Positions 47,941 through 58,106 of a stretch of 64,000 bases of DNA are shown here, one piece after another; the first letter of the stretch is position 1, and every line of letters starts with the position of its first letter. The position numbers and the translations under genes were made by a program. This DNA is from an uncultured Paracoccaceae bacterium (GTDB lineage Bacteria; Pseudomonadota; Alphaproteobacteria; Rhodobacterales; Rhodobacteraceae). A model generated the notes under the pieces. It did no database searches, was not told the DNA's origin, and saw only the letters and a program-made list of their open reading frames with translations. The DNA lies in the NCBI GenBank assembly GCA_913060475.1, contig CAJXSD010000010.1:33790-97789 (forward strand), written 5' to 3'.

Positions 47941-48015
47941 CATGGAAGCGATGTTTATCCCGCTTTCATACCTCCCTGTTGGACTAAGGCCGAGCTTGTC
48001 TCGGCCCTTTTTTTT
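47941..48015 (+). ncRNA. Candidate small RNA with CCUCC-type loop
   Basis: About 75 nt. A 5' hairpin GGAAGCG/CGCTTTC (47944-47950 with 47961-47967, 10-nt loop), a single-stranded stretch with CCTCCCT (47971-47977) able to pair with ribosome-binding sites, and a terminator: GGCCGAG/CTCGGCC stem (47988-48006) with T8 (48008-48015). The layout resembles the CCUCC-bearing small RNAs of Rhodobacter and rhizobia (CcsR, alpha-r14). No gene occupies this 224-base gap. Confidence 0.6.
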
Positions 48016-48068
48016 GCGCAAATCGCAAGCAAATCTATCACCTGATTCCCTTTGCCGCGACCTGTGGA

Positions 48069-48815
48069 TTACGCAGGTTTAGATAACAACAGGCTTGGGA
48101 TGGTTTGCAATGGTTTTACCCCAGCTTGCACCATTAAATGCCAGGCCAGACACAGATTTGATGATAAAACAGGCACACGGCAGTGGCGTTCAATTTCTGC
48201 AATCGCATCTAGGGTCTGCAGATTCGTGCAAGACATGAATATCGCCTGCTGTGGATGTCGGTCGTGCAGGGCAATCGCCGCGTCTATGACCGATTGTGTA
48301 TCAATACGGGCAACGGCCGCCTCGCTCTCTTCGTTGAAATTGGCAAAATTATCGGTTTGGATGCCTTGGGCATTCAGGCACGATCGCAAATGTTCTGAGA
48401 CCTGTTCGACATAGGGTGACAAAAACGACAGCCGTGACACGCCCAGATGGGCACAGGCAGCGATCAGGGCGGTCATTGGATTGGTCGTGTGTTGCGTGTG
48501 AACGCTGGCGCGGATCAATGCATCAACGCGCCCTGCCCCGATGACCGACGTCCCCGATGTACACCCATATCCCACCGCATCAAATTCCACGGGCGGCAAC
48601 AGGGATGCGGCCTGCGGTAAATCCCGTTCCATCTGAGCCAAGGTTTCCGTGCTGACCGTGGGGGCGCTGCGCACCCGCGTGATGAACACTGCGACATCTT
48701 GGGCCGGAATAATGCGGCGCAGATCATATTCCAGTGTTTCATCCGATTGTAACACGATCATGCCCAATCGGGCACGCGTTCCGACACTGGGGCCAAGGGT
48801 ATAGGGAATATTCAT
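48069..48815 (-). CDS. Asp/Glu racemase or maleate isomerase family (EutA-like)
   Basis: 248 residues. The two catalytic-type cysteines of the family are in GYGCTSGTSVIG (about 83-94) and FMSCTNLQTLDAI (about 193-205), as in EutA of ectoine use and maleate isomerase. Last gene of a three-gene operon with an M24 hydrolase and a PLP lyase. Which substrate it isomerises is not known. Confidence 0.75.
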   Translation of the reverse strand: MNIPYTLGPSVGTRARLGMIVLQSDETLEYDLRRIIPAQDVAVFITRVRSAPTVSTETLAQMERDLPQAASLLPPVEFDAVGYGCTSGTSVIGAGRVDALIRASVHTQHTTNPMTALIAACAHLGVSRLSFLSPYVEQVSEHLRSCLNAQGIQTDNFANFNEESEAAVARIDTQSVIDAAIALHDRHPQQAIFMSCTNLQTLDAIAEIERHCRVPVLSSNLCLAWHLMVQAGVKPLQTIPSLLLSKPA

Positions 48816-48818
48816 CGT

Positions 48819-49979
48819 CTAAATTTCCATCATCTGCCGGGGCGCGCGCGGGGTCAGTTGGCGTGCACCCTGTTCGGTAATTACAAAATCATCCTCATGC
48901 ACCAGAACCGATCCATCGGACATCGTGATCCCGGGTTCTAGGGTAATCACCATTCCTGCCACAATTTCGGTGGGGTCGGATGCAATGAAACTGGGCCATT
49001 CTGTCAACTGCATCCCCAAGCCATGGCCTAAACGCCCCGCATCCCCGCCGCCGCGGCCACCGGTCAAAACGCGATCCATCGCGTGATAAATATCGGATGC
49101 TGTGGCCCCAATCACGGCGGCCTCTTGGCCGGCTTGGGTGGCCTCTAACAACTTGGTATAGGCGCCATGGACCTCGTCCGATACGGGGCCCACGGCAAAA
49201 TTCCGGTCAAAGTCGCAAAAATACCCATCCCAGACCAATCCGGTATCCAACATCAGGACATGACCCTGCTGCAATGGTTCAGGGGCGGCGGGCGAAATAA
49301 CATCGTCATAGCCCAACGGCCCCGTGCCCCCCGCCAGATAGGGCACCCAATCTGCGCCCTGATCCAAACACAGGGATTGAAAATCGCGAAACACCTGATC
49401 CAACGGCACACCCGCCCCCGCAATTTCACCCACACGGTCAAAGGCGCGGCCCGCAATGGCGCAGGCGCGTTCAATCTTGGCCAGTTCGGCCGGTGATTTT
49501 ACACGCCGCAGGGTTTCGATGATGCGGTGATCGCCGTCAAAGGTGGCCTGAGGCAACAAATCCAGCACGCGCTGATAATCCTGCAATGGCATCCGCAGGT
49601 GGGTTCCATGGCCATCCGGCACCCCGATGCGTGCCCCTGCCCCGACACATTCGCGGATGGTATCGGCCAGCAATGTCACACCATCATCGGACAAATCCGG
49701 CGCAGACCATGTGCGGATGTCTGTTATCCATGTTTTGCGCATCAAGGCCGCACCGATGGATGGGATCACCGCAATCGGCCGTCCCGATTGGGGCACCACC
49801 AAAAACCAAGGGCGTGTCGGACTTTCCCAAAACCGCGTTAAAAACCCCGTGAAATAACGGATATCGGTTTCCGTGGTCAACATCAGGGCATCCAGCCCTG
49901 CAGCGGCCATCAAGGATTGGGCGCGCGCCAGACGGTTTTGGAATTCTGCTGGTTCAAATCCGCGTTGCATGTCAGGCAC
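48819..49979 (-). CDS. M24-family peptidase/hydrolase (ectoine-hydrolase-like)
   Basis: 386 residues. Creatinase-type N-domain and a pita-bread C-domain (about 160-375) with metal-site segments MLDTGLVWDGYFCDFDR, GHGLGMQLTEWPS and ITLEPGI. M24 members include proline peptidases and the ectoine hydrolase DoeA/EutD. It lies between EutA-like and EutB-like genes, which favours a DoeA-type role, but uehABC, eutC and the asnC regulator are missing here. Confidence 0.7.
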   Translation of the reverse strand: MPDMQRGFEPAEFQNRLARAQSLMAAAGLDALMLTTETDIRYFTGFLTRFWESPTRPWFLVVPQSGRPIAVIPSIGAALMRKTWITDIRTWSAPDLSDDGVTLLADTIRECVGAGARIGVPDGHGTHLRMPLQDYQRVLDLLPQATFDGDHRIIETLRRVKSPAELAKIERACAIAGRAFDRVGEIAGAGVPLDQVFRDFQSLCLDQGADWVPYLAGGTGPLGYDDVISPAAPEPLQQGHVLMLDTGLVWDGYFCDFDRNFAVGPVSDEVHGAYTKLLEATQAGQEAAVIGATASDIYHAMDRVLTGGRGGGDAGRLGHGLGMQLTEWPSFIASDPTEIVAGMVITLEPGITMSDGSVLVHEDDFVITEQGARQLTPRAPRQMMEI

Positions 49980-50979
49980 CTTCGCTGATGATACAGAGCA
50001 CTGTGCTGTCAGGTCCTATGTCGAAATCCCCCGACAAACAGGCCGCCAATCCGGCCCCGCCTGACGGCGATGTGGTCAAATCCCAATCGGCAAAATTGGC
50101 GATTGCGGTTTCAACGGCGGCGTCTGACATCAGATAGAACAGGTCTGCATCGCGCGACAGACCCTTTAACGCGATCAAGGACGGCTCTTTGCAGTCCAGT
50201 CGCCCCATCGACGATACCGGTCCGGTTGTCGATACCGCGTGACCGCGCTGAATGGATTGATACAAGGCAGGGGCTGCATTGGGTTCAACGACCACAATGG
50301 TGGGGTGATCCCCCCAAGCATCGCGGAAACAGGCCGCCGCACTGCCCGCCAATCCGCCAACGCCGGCCTGCAGGAAAATGAAATCTGGCGCTTTGGGCAT
50401 TTGATCAATGGCCTCAGCCGCAAGCGCGGTATACCCCTCCATCAGGATGTGGGGCAATTCTGTGTATCCGATCCAGGAACTGTCGGACAGCAACGTCCAT
50501 CCATTCTCCGTGGCAGCAGATGCGGCGGCCTGCATCGATGCCTCATAATCTTGGCCGGCGCGCACAACGGTGGCCCCAATATCGCGCAGCCGTTCGGCAA
50601 AGCCCTCGGGCACCGTGTCAGACAAATAAATCACCGCACGCGCACCAAACACCTTGGCCCCGGCCGCGACAGATAACCCGTGATTGCCCGCACTGGCTGT
50701 GACATAGGTTTGATCAGAAATATCGCCCTGCTGCGCCGCACAGGCGATAACATAGGCCGCACCCAGTGCCTTGAAACTGCCAAGGCCCATGCGGTTTCGT
50801 TCGTCTTTGACGTATATCGACGCCCCTGTGCGTGGATCGTTGATCTGCGCCATGGGTGTCACCGCATAATCGGGGCAGCGTGACAGCAGGGTCATCACCC
50901 GCTGGGCTGCGGTCGAGGGTGTCGGGATTGACGGGTCCACCTGTAACCCGCCGGATGCGCGATGGGGATTTTGTAACAT
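49972..50979 (-). CDS. PLP-dependent lyase (EutB/diaminopropionate-ammonia-lyase-like)
   Basis: 335 residues. Fold-type II PLP enzyme: the Schiff-base Lys is in GLGSFKALGAAY (about residue 69), the phosphate/substrate loop in ASAGNHGLSVAAG (about 111), and the C-terminal ISEG. It resembles threonine dehydratase, hydroxyectoine dehydratase EutB, and diaminopropionate ammonia-lyase. It overlaps the M24 gene by eight bases and is first in the operon. Its ribosome-binding site and start codon lie in a near-perfect hairpin. Confidence 0.75.
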   Translation of the reverse strand: MLQNPHRASGGLQVDPSIPTPSTAAQRVMTLLSRCPDYAVTPMAQINDPRTGASIYVKDERNRMGLGSFKALGAAYVIACAAQQGDISDQTYVTASAGNHGLSVAAGAKVFGARAVIYLSDTVPEGFAERLRDIGATVVRAGQDYEASMQAAASAATENGWTLLSDSSWIGYTELPHILMEGYTALAAEAIDQMPKAPDFIFLQAGVGGLAGSAAACFRDAWGDHPTIVVVEPNAAPALYQSIQRGHAVSTTGPVSSMGRLDCKEPSLIALKGLSRDADLFYLMSDAAVETAIANFADWDLTTSPSGGAGLAACLSGDFDIGPDSTVLCIISEGA

Positions 50980-51005
50980 GCTGATGTCCTTTTGGACACA
51001 GCATG
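50977..51005 (-). promoter_or_regulatory. Hairpin burying the start codon of the eut-like operon
   Basis: CATGCTG-A-TGTCC-TTTT-GGACA-CAGCATG: a 12-bp stem with one bulge and a 4-nt loop. On the minus strand the AAGGA ribosome-binding site is at the loop and the ATG is in the 3' arm, so folding would block translation. It could instead be an operator. Confidence 0.6.
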
Positions 51006-51118
51006 ATCATCTGTGAAAAAATTCATAGTCTGAATGCGACACAAACGCGGAATTTTCTGCAATTGTTCCGCCCTTGTCGGAAAAACGCCAAAAACACGGG
51101 CAAAACGCGGCTGGATTA

Positions 51119-51147
51119 TTGCCCTTTGGTTGGCACTAGACTATGAG
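51119..51147 (+). promoter_or_regulatory. Putative purL promoter
   Basis: TTGCCC (51119-51124), 17-bp spacer, TATGAG (51142-51147), about 40 bases before the purL ATG. The rest of the 207-base gap shows nothing else clear. Confidence 0.35.
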
Positions 51148-51186
51148 ACAGGTGAATTTAACAGGCTAATCCTCCGGGGGCTATGG

Positions 51187-53346
51187 ATGACCGAACCAGC
51201 AATCACACCAGACCTAATCGCTTCTCATGGGTTGAAACCCGATGAATATGACCGCATTTTGGACATCATCGGCCGCGAACCCAGCTTTACCGAATTGGGA
51301 ATTTTTTCGGCGATGTGGAATGAACACTGTTCGTATAAGTCATCGAAAAAATGGCTGCGCACCCTGCCCACAACCGGTCCGCAGGTCATTTGCGGCCCAG
51401 GTGAAAACGCAGGCGTGGTTGACATTGGCGACGGTCAAGCCGTTGTTTTCAAAATGGAAAGCCACAATCACCCATCCTATATCGAACCCTATCAGGGCGC
51501 GGCCACTGGTGTGGGCGGTATTTTGCGCGACGTGTTTACCATGGGCGCACGCCCGATTGCGGCGATGAATTCGTTGTCGTTTGGCGAAAAATCGCATCCC
51601 AAAACCCGCCAGCTGGTGCATGGTGTGGTCGAAGGTGTGGGCGGCTATGGCAACTGTTTCGGGGTTCCCACCGTTGGTGGCGAAGTGCGCTTTGACCCAT
51701 CCTATAATGGGAACTGTCTGGTCAATGCCTTTGCTGCAGGGTTGGCGGATGCGGATAAAATTTTCTACTCAGCGGCCTCGGGTGTGGGCATGCCTGTTGT
51801 ATATCTGGGCGCAAAAACGGGCCGTGATGGCGTGGGCGGTGCGACCATGGCCTCGGCCGAATTTGACGACACCATCGAAGAAAAACGCCCCACCGTCCAA
51901 GTGGGCGATCCCTTTACCGAAAAACGCCTGATGGAAGCCTGCATGGAGCTGATGGCAACGGGCGCTGTGATTTCGATCCAGGATATGGGGGCCGCTGGCC
52001 TGACCTGTTCTGCCGTGGAAATGGGCGACAAAGGCGATCTGGGGGTGCGTCTGGATCTGGAAAAGGTGCCAACCCGCGAAGAAAACATGACCGCCTATGA
52101 AATGATGCTGTCTGAATCCCAAGAACGCATGCTGATGGTTTTGCGCCCCGAGAAAGAGGCCGAAGCCAAAGCCGTGTTCGACAAATGGGATCTGGATTTT
52201 GCCATCGTGGGCGAAACCATCGCCGAAGATCGTTTTTTGATCATGCACAATGGCGAATGCAAGGCGGATTTACCGCTGAAAGCGCTGTCAGGCACTGCGC
52301 CTGAATATGACCGCCCTTGGGTGCCAACCCCCGCGGCCGCGCCGCTTGAGGATGTGCCAGAACTGGACAGCATTGACGCGTTAAAGGCCCTGATCGGTTC
52401 CGTCAATTATTGTTCCAAAGCCTGGGTTTATGAACAATACGACAGCCAAGTCATGGCCGACACCGTTCAGCGCCCCGGACTGGGCGCAGGGATTGTGCGC
52501 GTTCACGACACTGGTAAAATGTTGGCATTCAGTTCCGATGTCACGCCCCGCTATGTCCGTGCAAACCCTGTCGAGGGTGGCAAACAGGCCGTAGCCGAGG
52601 CATATCGCAACCTCTGTGCTGTTGGGGCCAAACCGCTGGCCACGACCGACAACCTGAACTTTGGCAATCCGGAAAAACCTGAAATTATGGGTCAATTTGT
52701 GGGTGCCATTCAGGGCATCGGCCAAGCGGTTGCCGCCTTGGATGTGCCGATCGTGTCTGGCAACGTCAGCCTATACAACGAAACCGATGGCAGCGCGATT
52801 TTACCCACACCAACCATTTGCGCCGTTGGGTTGATTAATGCGGAAGAAGAGCCGATTATCGGCACCGCGCGCGATGGGCATGTGGCGTTATTGGTTGGTG
52901 AAACATCCGGTCATTTGGGCCAATCCGCTCTGTTGGCCGAAGTGTTCAATCGCACCGATGGCGATGCCCCTGCGGTCGATCTGGACGCCGAAAAACGCAA
53001 CGGCGAATTTATTCGCAACAATCGTGATCTGATCAAGGCCTGCACCGATTTGTCAGATGGTGGATTGGCAATGGCGGCCTTTGAAATGGCAAATGCGGGT
53101 GATGTGGGCGTTCAGCTGGATGCGGGCGACACGCCTACCCTGTTTGGCGAAGATCAAGCGCGCTATCTGATTGCCTGTAACTTTGATCAGGCCGAGGCAT
53201 TGATGGGCGCCGCCCATGCTGCGGGTGTCACAATCCAATCCGTCGGCCGCTTTACCGGATCCGAGGTTGTTTTGGGATCCGCACGGGCTGAATTGACAGA
53301 ATTACGCGACATTTACCAAAACACTTTTGGCGACACGTTCGCCTGA
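51187..53346 (+). CDS. purL: Phosphoribosylformylglycinamidine synthase subunit PurL
   Basis: 719 residues, the small PurL type that works with PurS and PurQ. It converts FGAR to FGAM in purine synthesis. [15 protein letters not shown] (His/Lys/ATP), [22 protein letters not shown] and the [10 protein letters not shown] repeat of the C-terminal half are diagnostic. Start ATG at 51187 chosen after GGGGG; the frame continues upstream without homology. Confidence 0.97.
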   Translation: MTEPAITPDLIASHGLKPDEYDRILDIIGREPSFTELGIFSAMWNEHCSYKSSKKWLRTLPTTGPQVICGPGENAGVVDIGDGQAVVFKMESHNHPSYIEPYQGAATGVGGILRDVFTMGARPIAAMNSLSFGEKSHPKTRQLVHGVVEGVGGYGNCFGVPTVGGEVRFDPSYNGNCLVNAFAAGLADADKIFYSAASGVGMPVVYLGAKTGRDGVGGATMASAEFDDTIEEKRPTVQVGDPFTEKRLMEACMELMATGAVISIQDMGAAGLTCSAVEMGDKGDLGVRLDLEKVPTREENMTAYEMMLSESQERMLMVLRPEKEAEAKAVFDKWDLDFAIVGETIAEDRFLIMHNGECKADLPLKALSGTAPEYDRPWVPTPAAAPLEDVPELDSIDALKALIGSVNYCSKAWVYEQYDSQVMADTVQRPGLGAGIVRVHDTGKMLAFSSDVTPRYVRANPVEGGKQAVAEAYRNLCAVGAKPLATTDNLNFGNPEKPEIMGQFVGAIQGIGQAVAALDVPIVSGNVSLYNETDGSAILPTPTICAVGLINAEEEPIIGTARDGHVALLVGETSGHLGQSALLAEVFNRTDGDAPAVDLDAEKRNGEFIRNNRDLIKACTDLSDGGLAMAAFEMANAGDVGVQLDAGDTPTLFGEDQARYLIACNFDQAEALMGAAHAAGVTIQSVGRFTGSEVVLGSARAELTELRDIYQNTFGDTFA

Positions 53347-53354
53347 TACCAAAA

Positions 53355-53380
53355 TGGCGCGCCTGCGACCGGGCGCGCCA
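53355..53380. terminator. Hairpin between convergent purL and the TerB-like gene
   Basis: TGGCGCGCC/GGCGCGCCA 9-bp stem (53355-53363 with 53372-53380). T-rich side is on the minus strand (TTTT), so it may serve the minus gene better. Confidence 0.55.
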
Positions 53381-53404
53381 ATCACCTTTCCCGCGACGAT
53401 AACA

Positions 53405-54301
53405 TCAACTCTGGCGGACAAATTGACCGTATTTTGTATTAAAAATTTGTTCCAGCCGGCTTAGCATCATCTGCTCTTCCTCTGTCACTTCTTCGTCGGC
53501 CAGTACGATGGAACGGATACCAAAAAACAAATCTTCTGCGATGGTTTGCGGTAATCCGTCAAAGGTTGCCAGCGGATCAAACCGCTCATGCCGCAGATCT
53601 TGGGCCAGTTTTCGCAACACCATCGGATTGACGTTTCGACCCAAATCGCGGGCCACGTATTCGCGGATGCGCTGAATTTCAATATCTACAATTTTACCAT
53701 CAACAGCGCTCGCACGCACAAGTCCTTTGATGTATTGTATTACAATATCGTTTGGAATTTGGGAACGCGCGTGTTTTTTGGGGACAACCTCTTGGTAGAT
53801 TTTGTATGAAAACAGCCCAACAGCGATCAAAACCGCAACCACAATAAGTATCGGAATACCAAAGGTGCGATAAGATTGCACCAATTGTGCATCTTGCACT
53901 AAACCCGCGGGCCATGCATCATCGCGTATCAAATTGGCAATATCTTGATCGCTGAGATTGATATAGGTCTGTTCCATCGAATACCCACAGGATTGATCCG
54001 ACAAAACAAAGCCCACATCTGCCCCAACATAGGGCGCAATAAGTGCGCCAAAGGGCCCGTCATCCAAACAAATGGCATTCATTTTAGGATACATCGAACT
54101 GGAAAATGTGGCCTTGAATTGCGGGGTCGCTAAGACACCGTAAATCAAGCCTAGGCCGGCAAAACAGATGATGGTGATGCTATAGACCACAACATTGTCC
54201 ATGAACGATCGTTTAGACGCACGAATTTCCTTTCTGAACCAAAAGCCCAGGAAACCCTGATCCTCATCTAAATCGTCAAAATTCCACCGCACCGAAATCA
54301 A
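53405..54301 (-). CDS. Membrane protein with TerB-like C-terminal domain
   Basis: 298 residues. Two membrane helices (about 37-60 and 148-170) flank an 85-residue segment with a likely Cys pair (AICLDDG, DQSCGY). A cytoplasmic C-terminal domain (about 190-298) resembles TerB/DjlA-type helical bundles (IKGLVRASAVDGKIVDIEIQ). Function is not known. Base use is more AT-rich than neighbours. Confidence 0.6.
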   Translation of the reverse strand: MISVRWNFDDLDEDQGFLGFWFRKEIRASKRSFMDNVVVYSITIICFAGLGLIYGVLATPQFKATFSSSMYPKMNAICLDDGPFGALIAPYVGADVGFVLSDQSCGYSMEQTYINLSDQDIANLIRDDAWPAGLVQDAQLVQSYRTFGIPILIVVAVLIAVGLFSYKIYQEVVPKKHARSQIPNDIVIQYIKGLVRASAVDGKIVDIEIQRIREYVARDLGRNVNPMVLRKLAQDLRHERFDPLATFDGLPQTIAEDLFFGIRSIVLADEEVTEEEQMMLSRLEQIFNTKYGQFVRQS

Positions 54302-54434
54302 CCTTTAGATTAGTCATAGATTAAAATACTCCATAACGATAAATCACTTCAATCGTATTGGCCAGAAAAATTTCCCATTGCCCCTTGCCCTTGGGCCATT
54401 GGTGATCCTAAATACGCATCAAAGGAGACCACAG

Positions 54435-54677
54435 ATGCCAATGCAAACCCACGAAATAGAAGCGTTAATTCGCGAAACATTTCCAGACGCAAAAATCACC
54501 GTGACCGACACCGCCGGTGACGGAAACCATTTCGCGGCAGAGGTTGTGGACGAAAGTTTTCGCGGCAAAAACCGCGTGCAGCAACAACGCGCCGTCTATG
54601 CGGCCCTAAAGGGCAAAATGGATGGATCACACGGCGAATTACACGCGCTGGCCCTGTCCACCCGCGCCCCAGAGTAA
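54435..54677 (+). CDS. BolA family protein
   Basis: 80 residues from the ATG at 54435, after AAGGAGA. BolA-fold with the FAAEVVDESFRGKNRVQQQRAVYAAL core. BolA proteins pair with CGFS glutaredoxins in iron-sulfur cluster handling. The next gene, nine bases on, is exactly such a glutaredoxin. Confidence 0.93.
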   Translation: MPMQTHEIEALIRETFPDAKITVTDTAGDGNHFAAEVVDESFRGKNRVQQQRAVYAALKGKMDGSHGELHALALSTRAPE

Positions 54678-54686
54678 GGATACATT

Positions 54687-55049
54687 ATGACTGACGCAAA
54701 ACAAATCATCGACGAAACCGTAAAATCAAACGACGTGGTGTTATATATGAAAGGCACCAAAGAAATGCCGCAGTGCGGTTTTTCTAGCCGTGTGGCCGGC
54801 GTTTTGAATTATCTGGGGGTTGATTACGTTGATGTAAACGTATTGGCCGACGAAGGCATTCGCCAGGGCATCAAAGACTATTCCGATTGGCCCACAATCC
54901 CGCAACTGTACGTCAAAGGCGAATTTGTCGGCGGCTGTGATATTATTGTGGAAATGACCTTGTCTGGCGAATTGGACACCATGTTTGACGACAATTCCGT
55001 GACCTATGACAAAGACGCGGCAAATAAAATTCGCGAAGCAAACGCATAA
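54687..55049 (+). CDS. grxD: Monothiol glutaredoxin, CGFS type
   Basis: 120 residues. CGFS active site in [12 protein letters not shown] (about residues 29-40), with the [17 protein letters not shown] glutathione/cluster-binding part. It carries [2Fe-2S] clusters together with BolA, encoded just upstream. Confidence 0.97.
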   Translation: MTDAKQIIDETVKSNDVVLYMKGTKEMPQCGFSSRVAGVLNYLGVDYVDVNVLADEGIRQGIKDYSDWPTIPQLYVKGEFVGGCDIIVEMTLSGELDTMFDDNSVTYDKDAANKIREANA

Positions 55050-55080
55050 GTTACCGCGCGACATTCACACAGAATAAATA

Positions 55081-55109
55081 AAACCCGCCCCAATTTGGGC
55101 GGGTTTTTT
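55081..55109 (+). terminator. Terminator of bolA-grxD (also faces zapA)
   Basis: 10-bp stem AAACCCGCCC/GGGCGGGTTT (55081-55090 with 55097-55106) followed by T6. A-run on the other side allows bidirectional use with the convergent zapA. Confidence 0.9.
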
Positions 55110-55111
55110 CG

Positions 55112-55495
55112 TCAATACGCTTGCGCCATATCCTCAAGCTGGCGGGCCAGATCGTCCAGATATTCGTGCACCTCAGGTGGAATAACCTCGACCCGTTCGA
55201 CAACGGGTTCACTGGGCTGGGCTGTGGCATGGCGTTTTTGGTCCAGCTCTGATTTCAGGCTCTTGATTTCTTGTTCGGCGGTGGACAATCGATCGCGATA
55301 GTCGGCTGTTTTATCGGCCAACAACAATCCCGCCATCAATAACATCCGCGTTTCTGGCAAACGGCCGATCTGGGCGGCCAGGGCTTGCGCTTCGTCATCC
55401 AGCATTTTGGCCGCCGATTGCAGGAACTGTTCTTCGCCGTCCTGGCAGGCCACTTCAAAGGAACGGCCGCCGATATGAATGGTAACTTCGGGCAT
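55112..55495 (-). CDS. zapA: Cell division protein ZapA
   Basis: 127 residues. Starts MPEVTIHIGGRSFEVACQDGEE, the ZapA N-domain, with a long coiled coil (about 60-110) after it. ZapA bundles FtsZ filaments at the Z-ring. Start overlaps the stop of the upstream coiled-coil gene by one base (TAATG). Confidence 0.93.
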   Translation of the reverse strand: MPEVTIHIGGRSFEVACQDGEEQFLQSAAKMLDDEAQALAAQIGRLPETRMLLMAGLLLADKTADYRDRLSTAEQEIKSLKSELDQKRHATAQPSEPVVERVEVIPPEVHEYLDDLARQLEDMAQAY

Positions 55496-55809
55496 TATTC
55501 GTCCTCCTGCTCTGGGATTGTGGTATTCTCTGGGGCCGTGGTGTTCAGGGCATCCGCCAATTTCACATAAAGCGTCTCAAGCTCTTGCGCCTCTTGCGCG
55601 CGCTCTTGCTCTAGGCGCGCGATGGTGGCGCGCATACTGGCGTTTTCACTTTGCAATTCGGACAGGGCCTGTTCCATATCCGCCAGGTCAGATGATGGTT
55701 CCGGCGCGGCATTTGGTGCCGGATCTTGCGGGTCCACGTTTGTCTGGTCCAACTTGTCTTGGATCTGGGCCAAGGCCTGTGAAATGCGCGTTTGATACTG
55801 CGATATCAT
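55495..55809 (-). CDS. Coiled-coil protein encoded with zapA (ZauP-like)
   Basis: 104 residues from the ATG at 55809. A central coiled coil (about 48-85, MEQALSELQSENASMRATIA) between a proline-rich stretch and an acidic tail. Position directly upstream of zapA and coupled to it matches ZauP of Caulobacter, which acts with ZapA to focus the Z-ring. The sequence match itself is weak, as coiled coils diverge. Confidence 0.6.
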   Translation of the reverse strand: MISQYQTRISQALAQIQDKLDQTNVDPQDPAPNAAPEPSSDLADMEQALSELQSENASMRATIARLEQERAQEAQELETLYVKLADALNTTAPENTTIPEQEDE

Positions 55810-56011
55810 GGTGGCGGGGTTCCTTTGATCTGCTCGGGCCGGGCCCAAAGTCCCAACGGTCGAATCGGTTTTTCCAATTTCTGACCCAAGTTTACCCAAA
55901 CCAATTAAAAAATGCGCCCCCAAAGGCATAAAATCGTGTCTTTGCTTGATATTCGTGGGTATGTTGGTATTGGTCCTGCTGAGACTGCAAACACAAGGGA
56001 CAAATCCTGAC

Positions 56012-58030
56012 ATGGATATTCAAGCACTACGATTAGCCAATCCTGATCATTGGAACAAAGCAGCCGCCATTCGCGTTTTGACGCTGGATGCCGTTGCGGC
56101 TGCAAATTCTGGGCATTCTGGTATGGCCATGGGCATGGCCGATGTGGCCACTGTTTTGTTCGAACGCCACATGAAATTCGACGCCAGCTGCCCCACCTGG
56201 CCTGACCGTGACCGGTTCATCCTGTCCGCGGGTCATGGATCGATGTTGCTGTATTCCCTGTTGCATTTGACCGGTTACGCTGATTTCCCCATGTCAGAAA
56301 TCAAAAATTTCCGCCAGATGGGTGCAAAGACCGCGGGTCACCCCGAAAATTTCCTGTCAGACGCGATTGAAACAACCACCGGCCCCTTGGGTCAAGGTAT
56401 TTCAAACGCCGTTGGTTTCGCCATGGCCGAAGAAATTCAGCGCGCCCGTTATGGCAAAAAGGCGGTAGATCACTACACCTATGTCATCGCAGGCGACGGC
56501 TGCCTGATGGAGGGCGTCAGCCAAGAGGCCATCGGCCTAGCGGGTCGTCACGAATTGTCCAAGCTGATTGTGTTGTGGGACAACAATAACATCACCATCG
56601 ACGGCACCGTTGATCTGGCCTGCCGGACCGATCAGGTAGCACGGTTCCGTGCATCAGGCTGGGATGTTCAGGAAATCGATGGCCACGACCCTGCCGCGAT
56701 TGACGCGGCCATCACCGCGGCCAAGAAAACGAAACAACCTTCAATGATTGCCTGCAAAACGCATATCGCGCTGGGATCATCCGCCCAGGATACATCCAAG
56801 GGCCACGGTGCATTGACCGATGCGACCTTGATTGCGGATGCCAAGGCGGCCTATGGCTGGACGGCGGCCCCCTTTGAAATTCCATCTGACATTGCGCAGG
56901 CATGGCGTGCAATCGGTTCGCGCGGTGCCGCAGATCGCGCCGCGTGGGAGGCCCGCTTTGCCACCCTGTCCGACACCAAACAGGCCGAATTCAACCGCGC
57001 CTATGCGTTCGACGCGCCCAAACGTCTGGCCTCCGTCATCCGCAAATTCAAAAAGGACATGTCAGAAACCCAACCCAAACACGCCACACGCAAATCGTCA
57101 GAATTGGCGTTGAATGTGATCAATCCGGTGATGACCGAAACCGTGGGCGGTTCTGCGGACTTGTCTGGATCAAACAACACCAAATCGGCCGATATGTCCG
57201 TGTTTGACACCGACAACCGTGGGGGTCGTTATATCCACTGGGGTATTCGCGAACATGGGATGGCCGCGGCCATGAACGGCATGGCGCTGCATGGCGGGAT
57301 CCGCCCCTATGGCGGCACATTCATGTGTTTCACTGATTATGCGCGTCCTGCGATGCGTTTGGCGGCCCTGATGAAAATGCCAACCGTGTTTGTCATGACA
57401 CATGACAGCATCGGTCTGGGCGAAGATGGCCCAACGCACCAACCCGTTGAACATCTGGCGATCAGCCGCGCCACACCAAACACCTATGTGTTCCGCCCCG
57501 CCGACACCATTGAGACGGCCGAAGCCTGGGAATTGGCGCTGACCACCAAAGAAACCCCATCTGTTCTGGCCCTGTCACGTCAGAACCTGCCAACCGTGCG
57601 CACCGAACACAAATCGGCCAACCTGTCAGCCAAGGGGGCCTATGTCTTGGCCGAGGCCGAGGGCAAGCGTCAGGTGATCCTGATCGCCACCGGATCCGAG
57701 GTGCATGTCGCATTGCAAGCGCGCGACGCATTGCAGGCCCAAGGCATTGGAACACGCGTTGTGTCGATGCCCTGTATGGAATTGTTCGCGCAACAGGACG
57801 AATTGTACCGCAAGCGCGTGTTGCCCGGCGGTTCCATCGTGCGCGTCGGTATCGAGGCGGGCGTGCGCCAAGGCTGGGATCAATGGCTGCTGGGTGAACG
57901 TGCCCGTGCGGGCAAAACAGGGTTCGTTGGCATGGACCGTTTCGGCGCATCGGCACCTGCGGAACAGCTGTTTGACAAATTCGGTATCAACGCCGATGGC
58001 GTGGTCGCCAAGGTAAAATCCCTGCTGTAA
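56012..58030 (+). CDS. tkt: Transketolase
   Basis: 672 residues from the ATG at 56012 (AAGGGA upstream). TPP enzyme of the pentose phosphate pathway. [12 protein letters not shown], the TPP loop [13 protein letters not shown], and the [19 protein letters not shown] motif are present. It is divergent from the zapA pair and followed by gap. Confidence 0.97.
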   Translation: MDIQALRLANPDHWNKAAAIRVLTLDAVAAANSGHSGMAMGMADVATVLFERHMKFDASCPTWPDRDRFILSAGHGSMLLYSLLHLTGYADFPMSEIKNFRQMGAKTAGHPENFLSDAIETTTGPLGQGISNAVGFAMAEEIQRARYGKKAVDHYTYVIAGDGCLMEGVSQEAIGLAGRHELSKLIVLWDNNNITIDGTVDLACRTDQVARFRASGWDVQEIDGHDPAAIDAAITAAKKTKQPSMIACKTHIALGSSAQDTSKGHGALTDATLIADAKAAYGWTAAPFEIPSDIAQAWRAIGSRGAADRAAWEARFATLSDTKQAEFNRAYAFDAPKRLASVIRKFKKDMSETQPKHATRKSSELALNVINPVMTETVGGSADLSGSNNTKSADMSVFDTDNRGGRYIHWGIREHGMAAAMNGMALHGGIRPYGGTFMCFTDYARPAMRLAALMKMPTVFVMTHDSIGLGEDGPTHQPVEHLAISRATPNTYVFRPADTIETAEAWELALTTKETPSVLALSRQNLPTVRTEHKSANLSAKGAYVLAEAEGKRQVILIATGSEVHVALQARDALQAQGIGTRVVSMPCMELFAQQDELYRKRVLPGGSIVRVGIEAGVRQGWDQWLLGERARAGKTGFVGMDRFGASAPAEQLFDKFGINADGVVAKVKSLL

Positions 58031-58052
58031 TTCCCACTGATTTTTCGAATCA

Positions 58053-58081
58053 AACCCCGCGGTCTGCACTGCGGGGTTTTT
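58053..58081 (+). terminator. Terminator of tkt
   Basis: AACCCCGC/GCGGGGTT 8-bp stem (58053-58060 with 58071-58078), then T-run. Confidence 0.88.
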
Positions 58082-58106
58082 CATTTTAGCAATGTTTGCG
58101 AAAACT

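Noticed and set aside
51034..51186. N-terminal extension of purL
   Set aside because: No similarity to PurL, no ribosome-binding site, and the known PurL start pattern begins at 51187.
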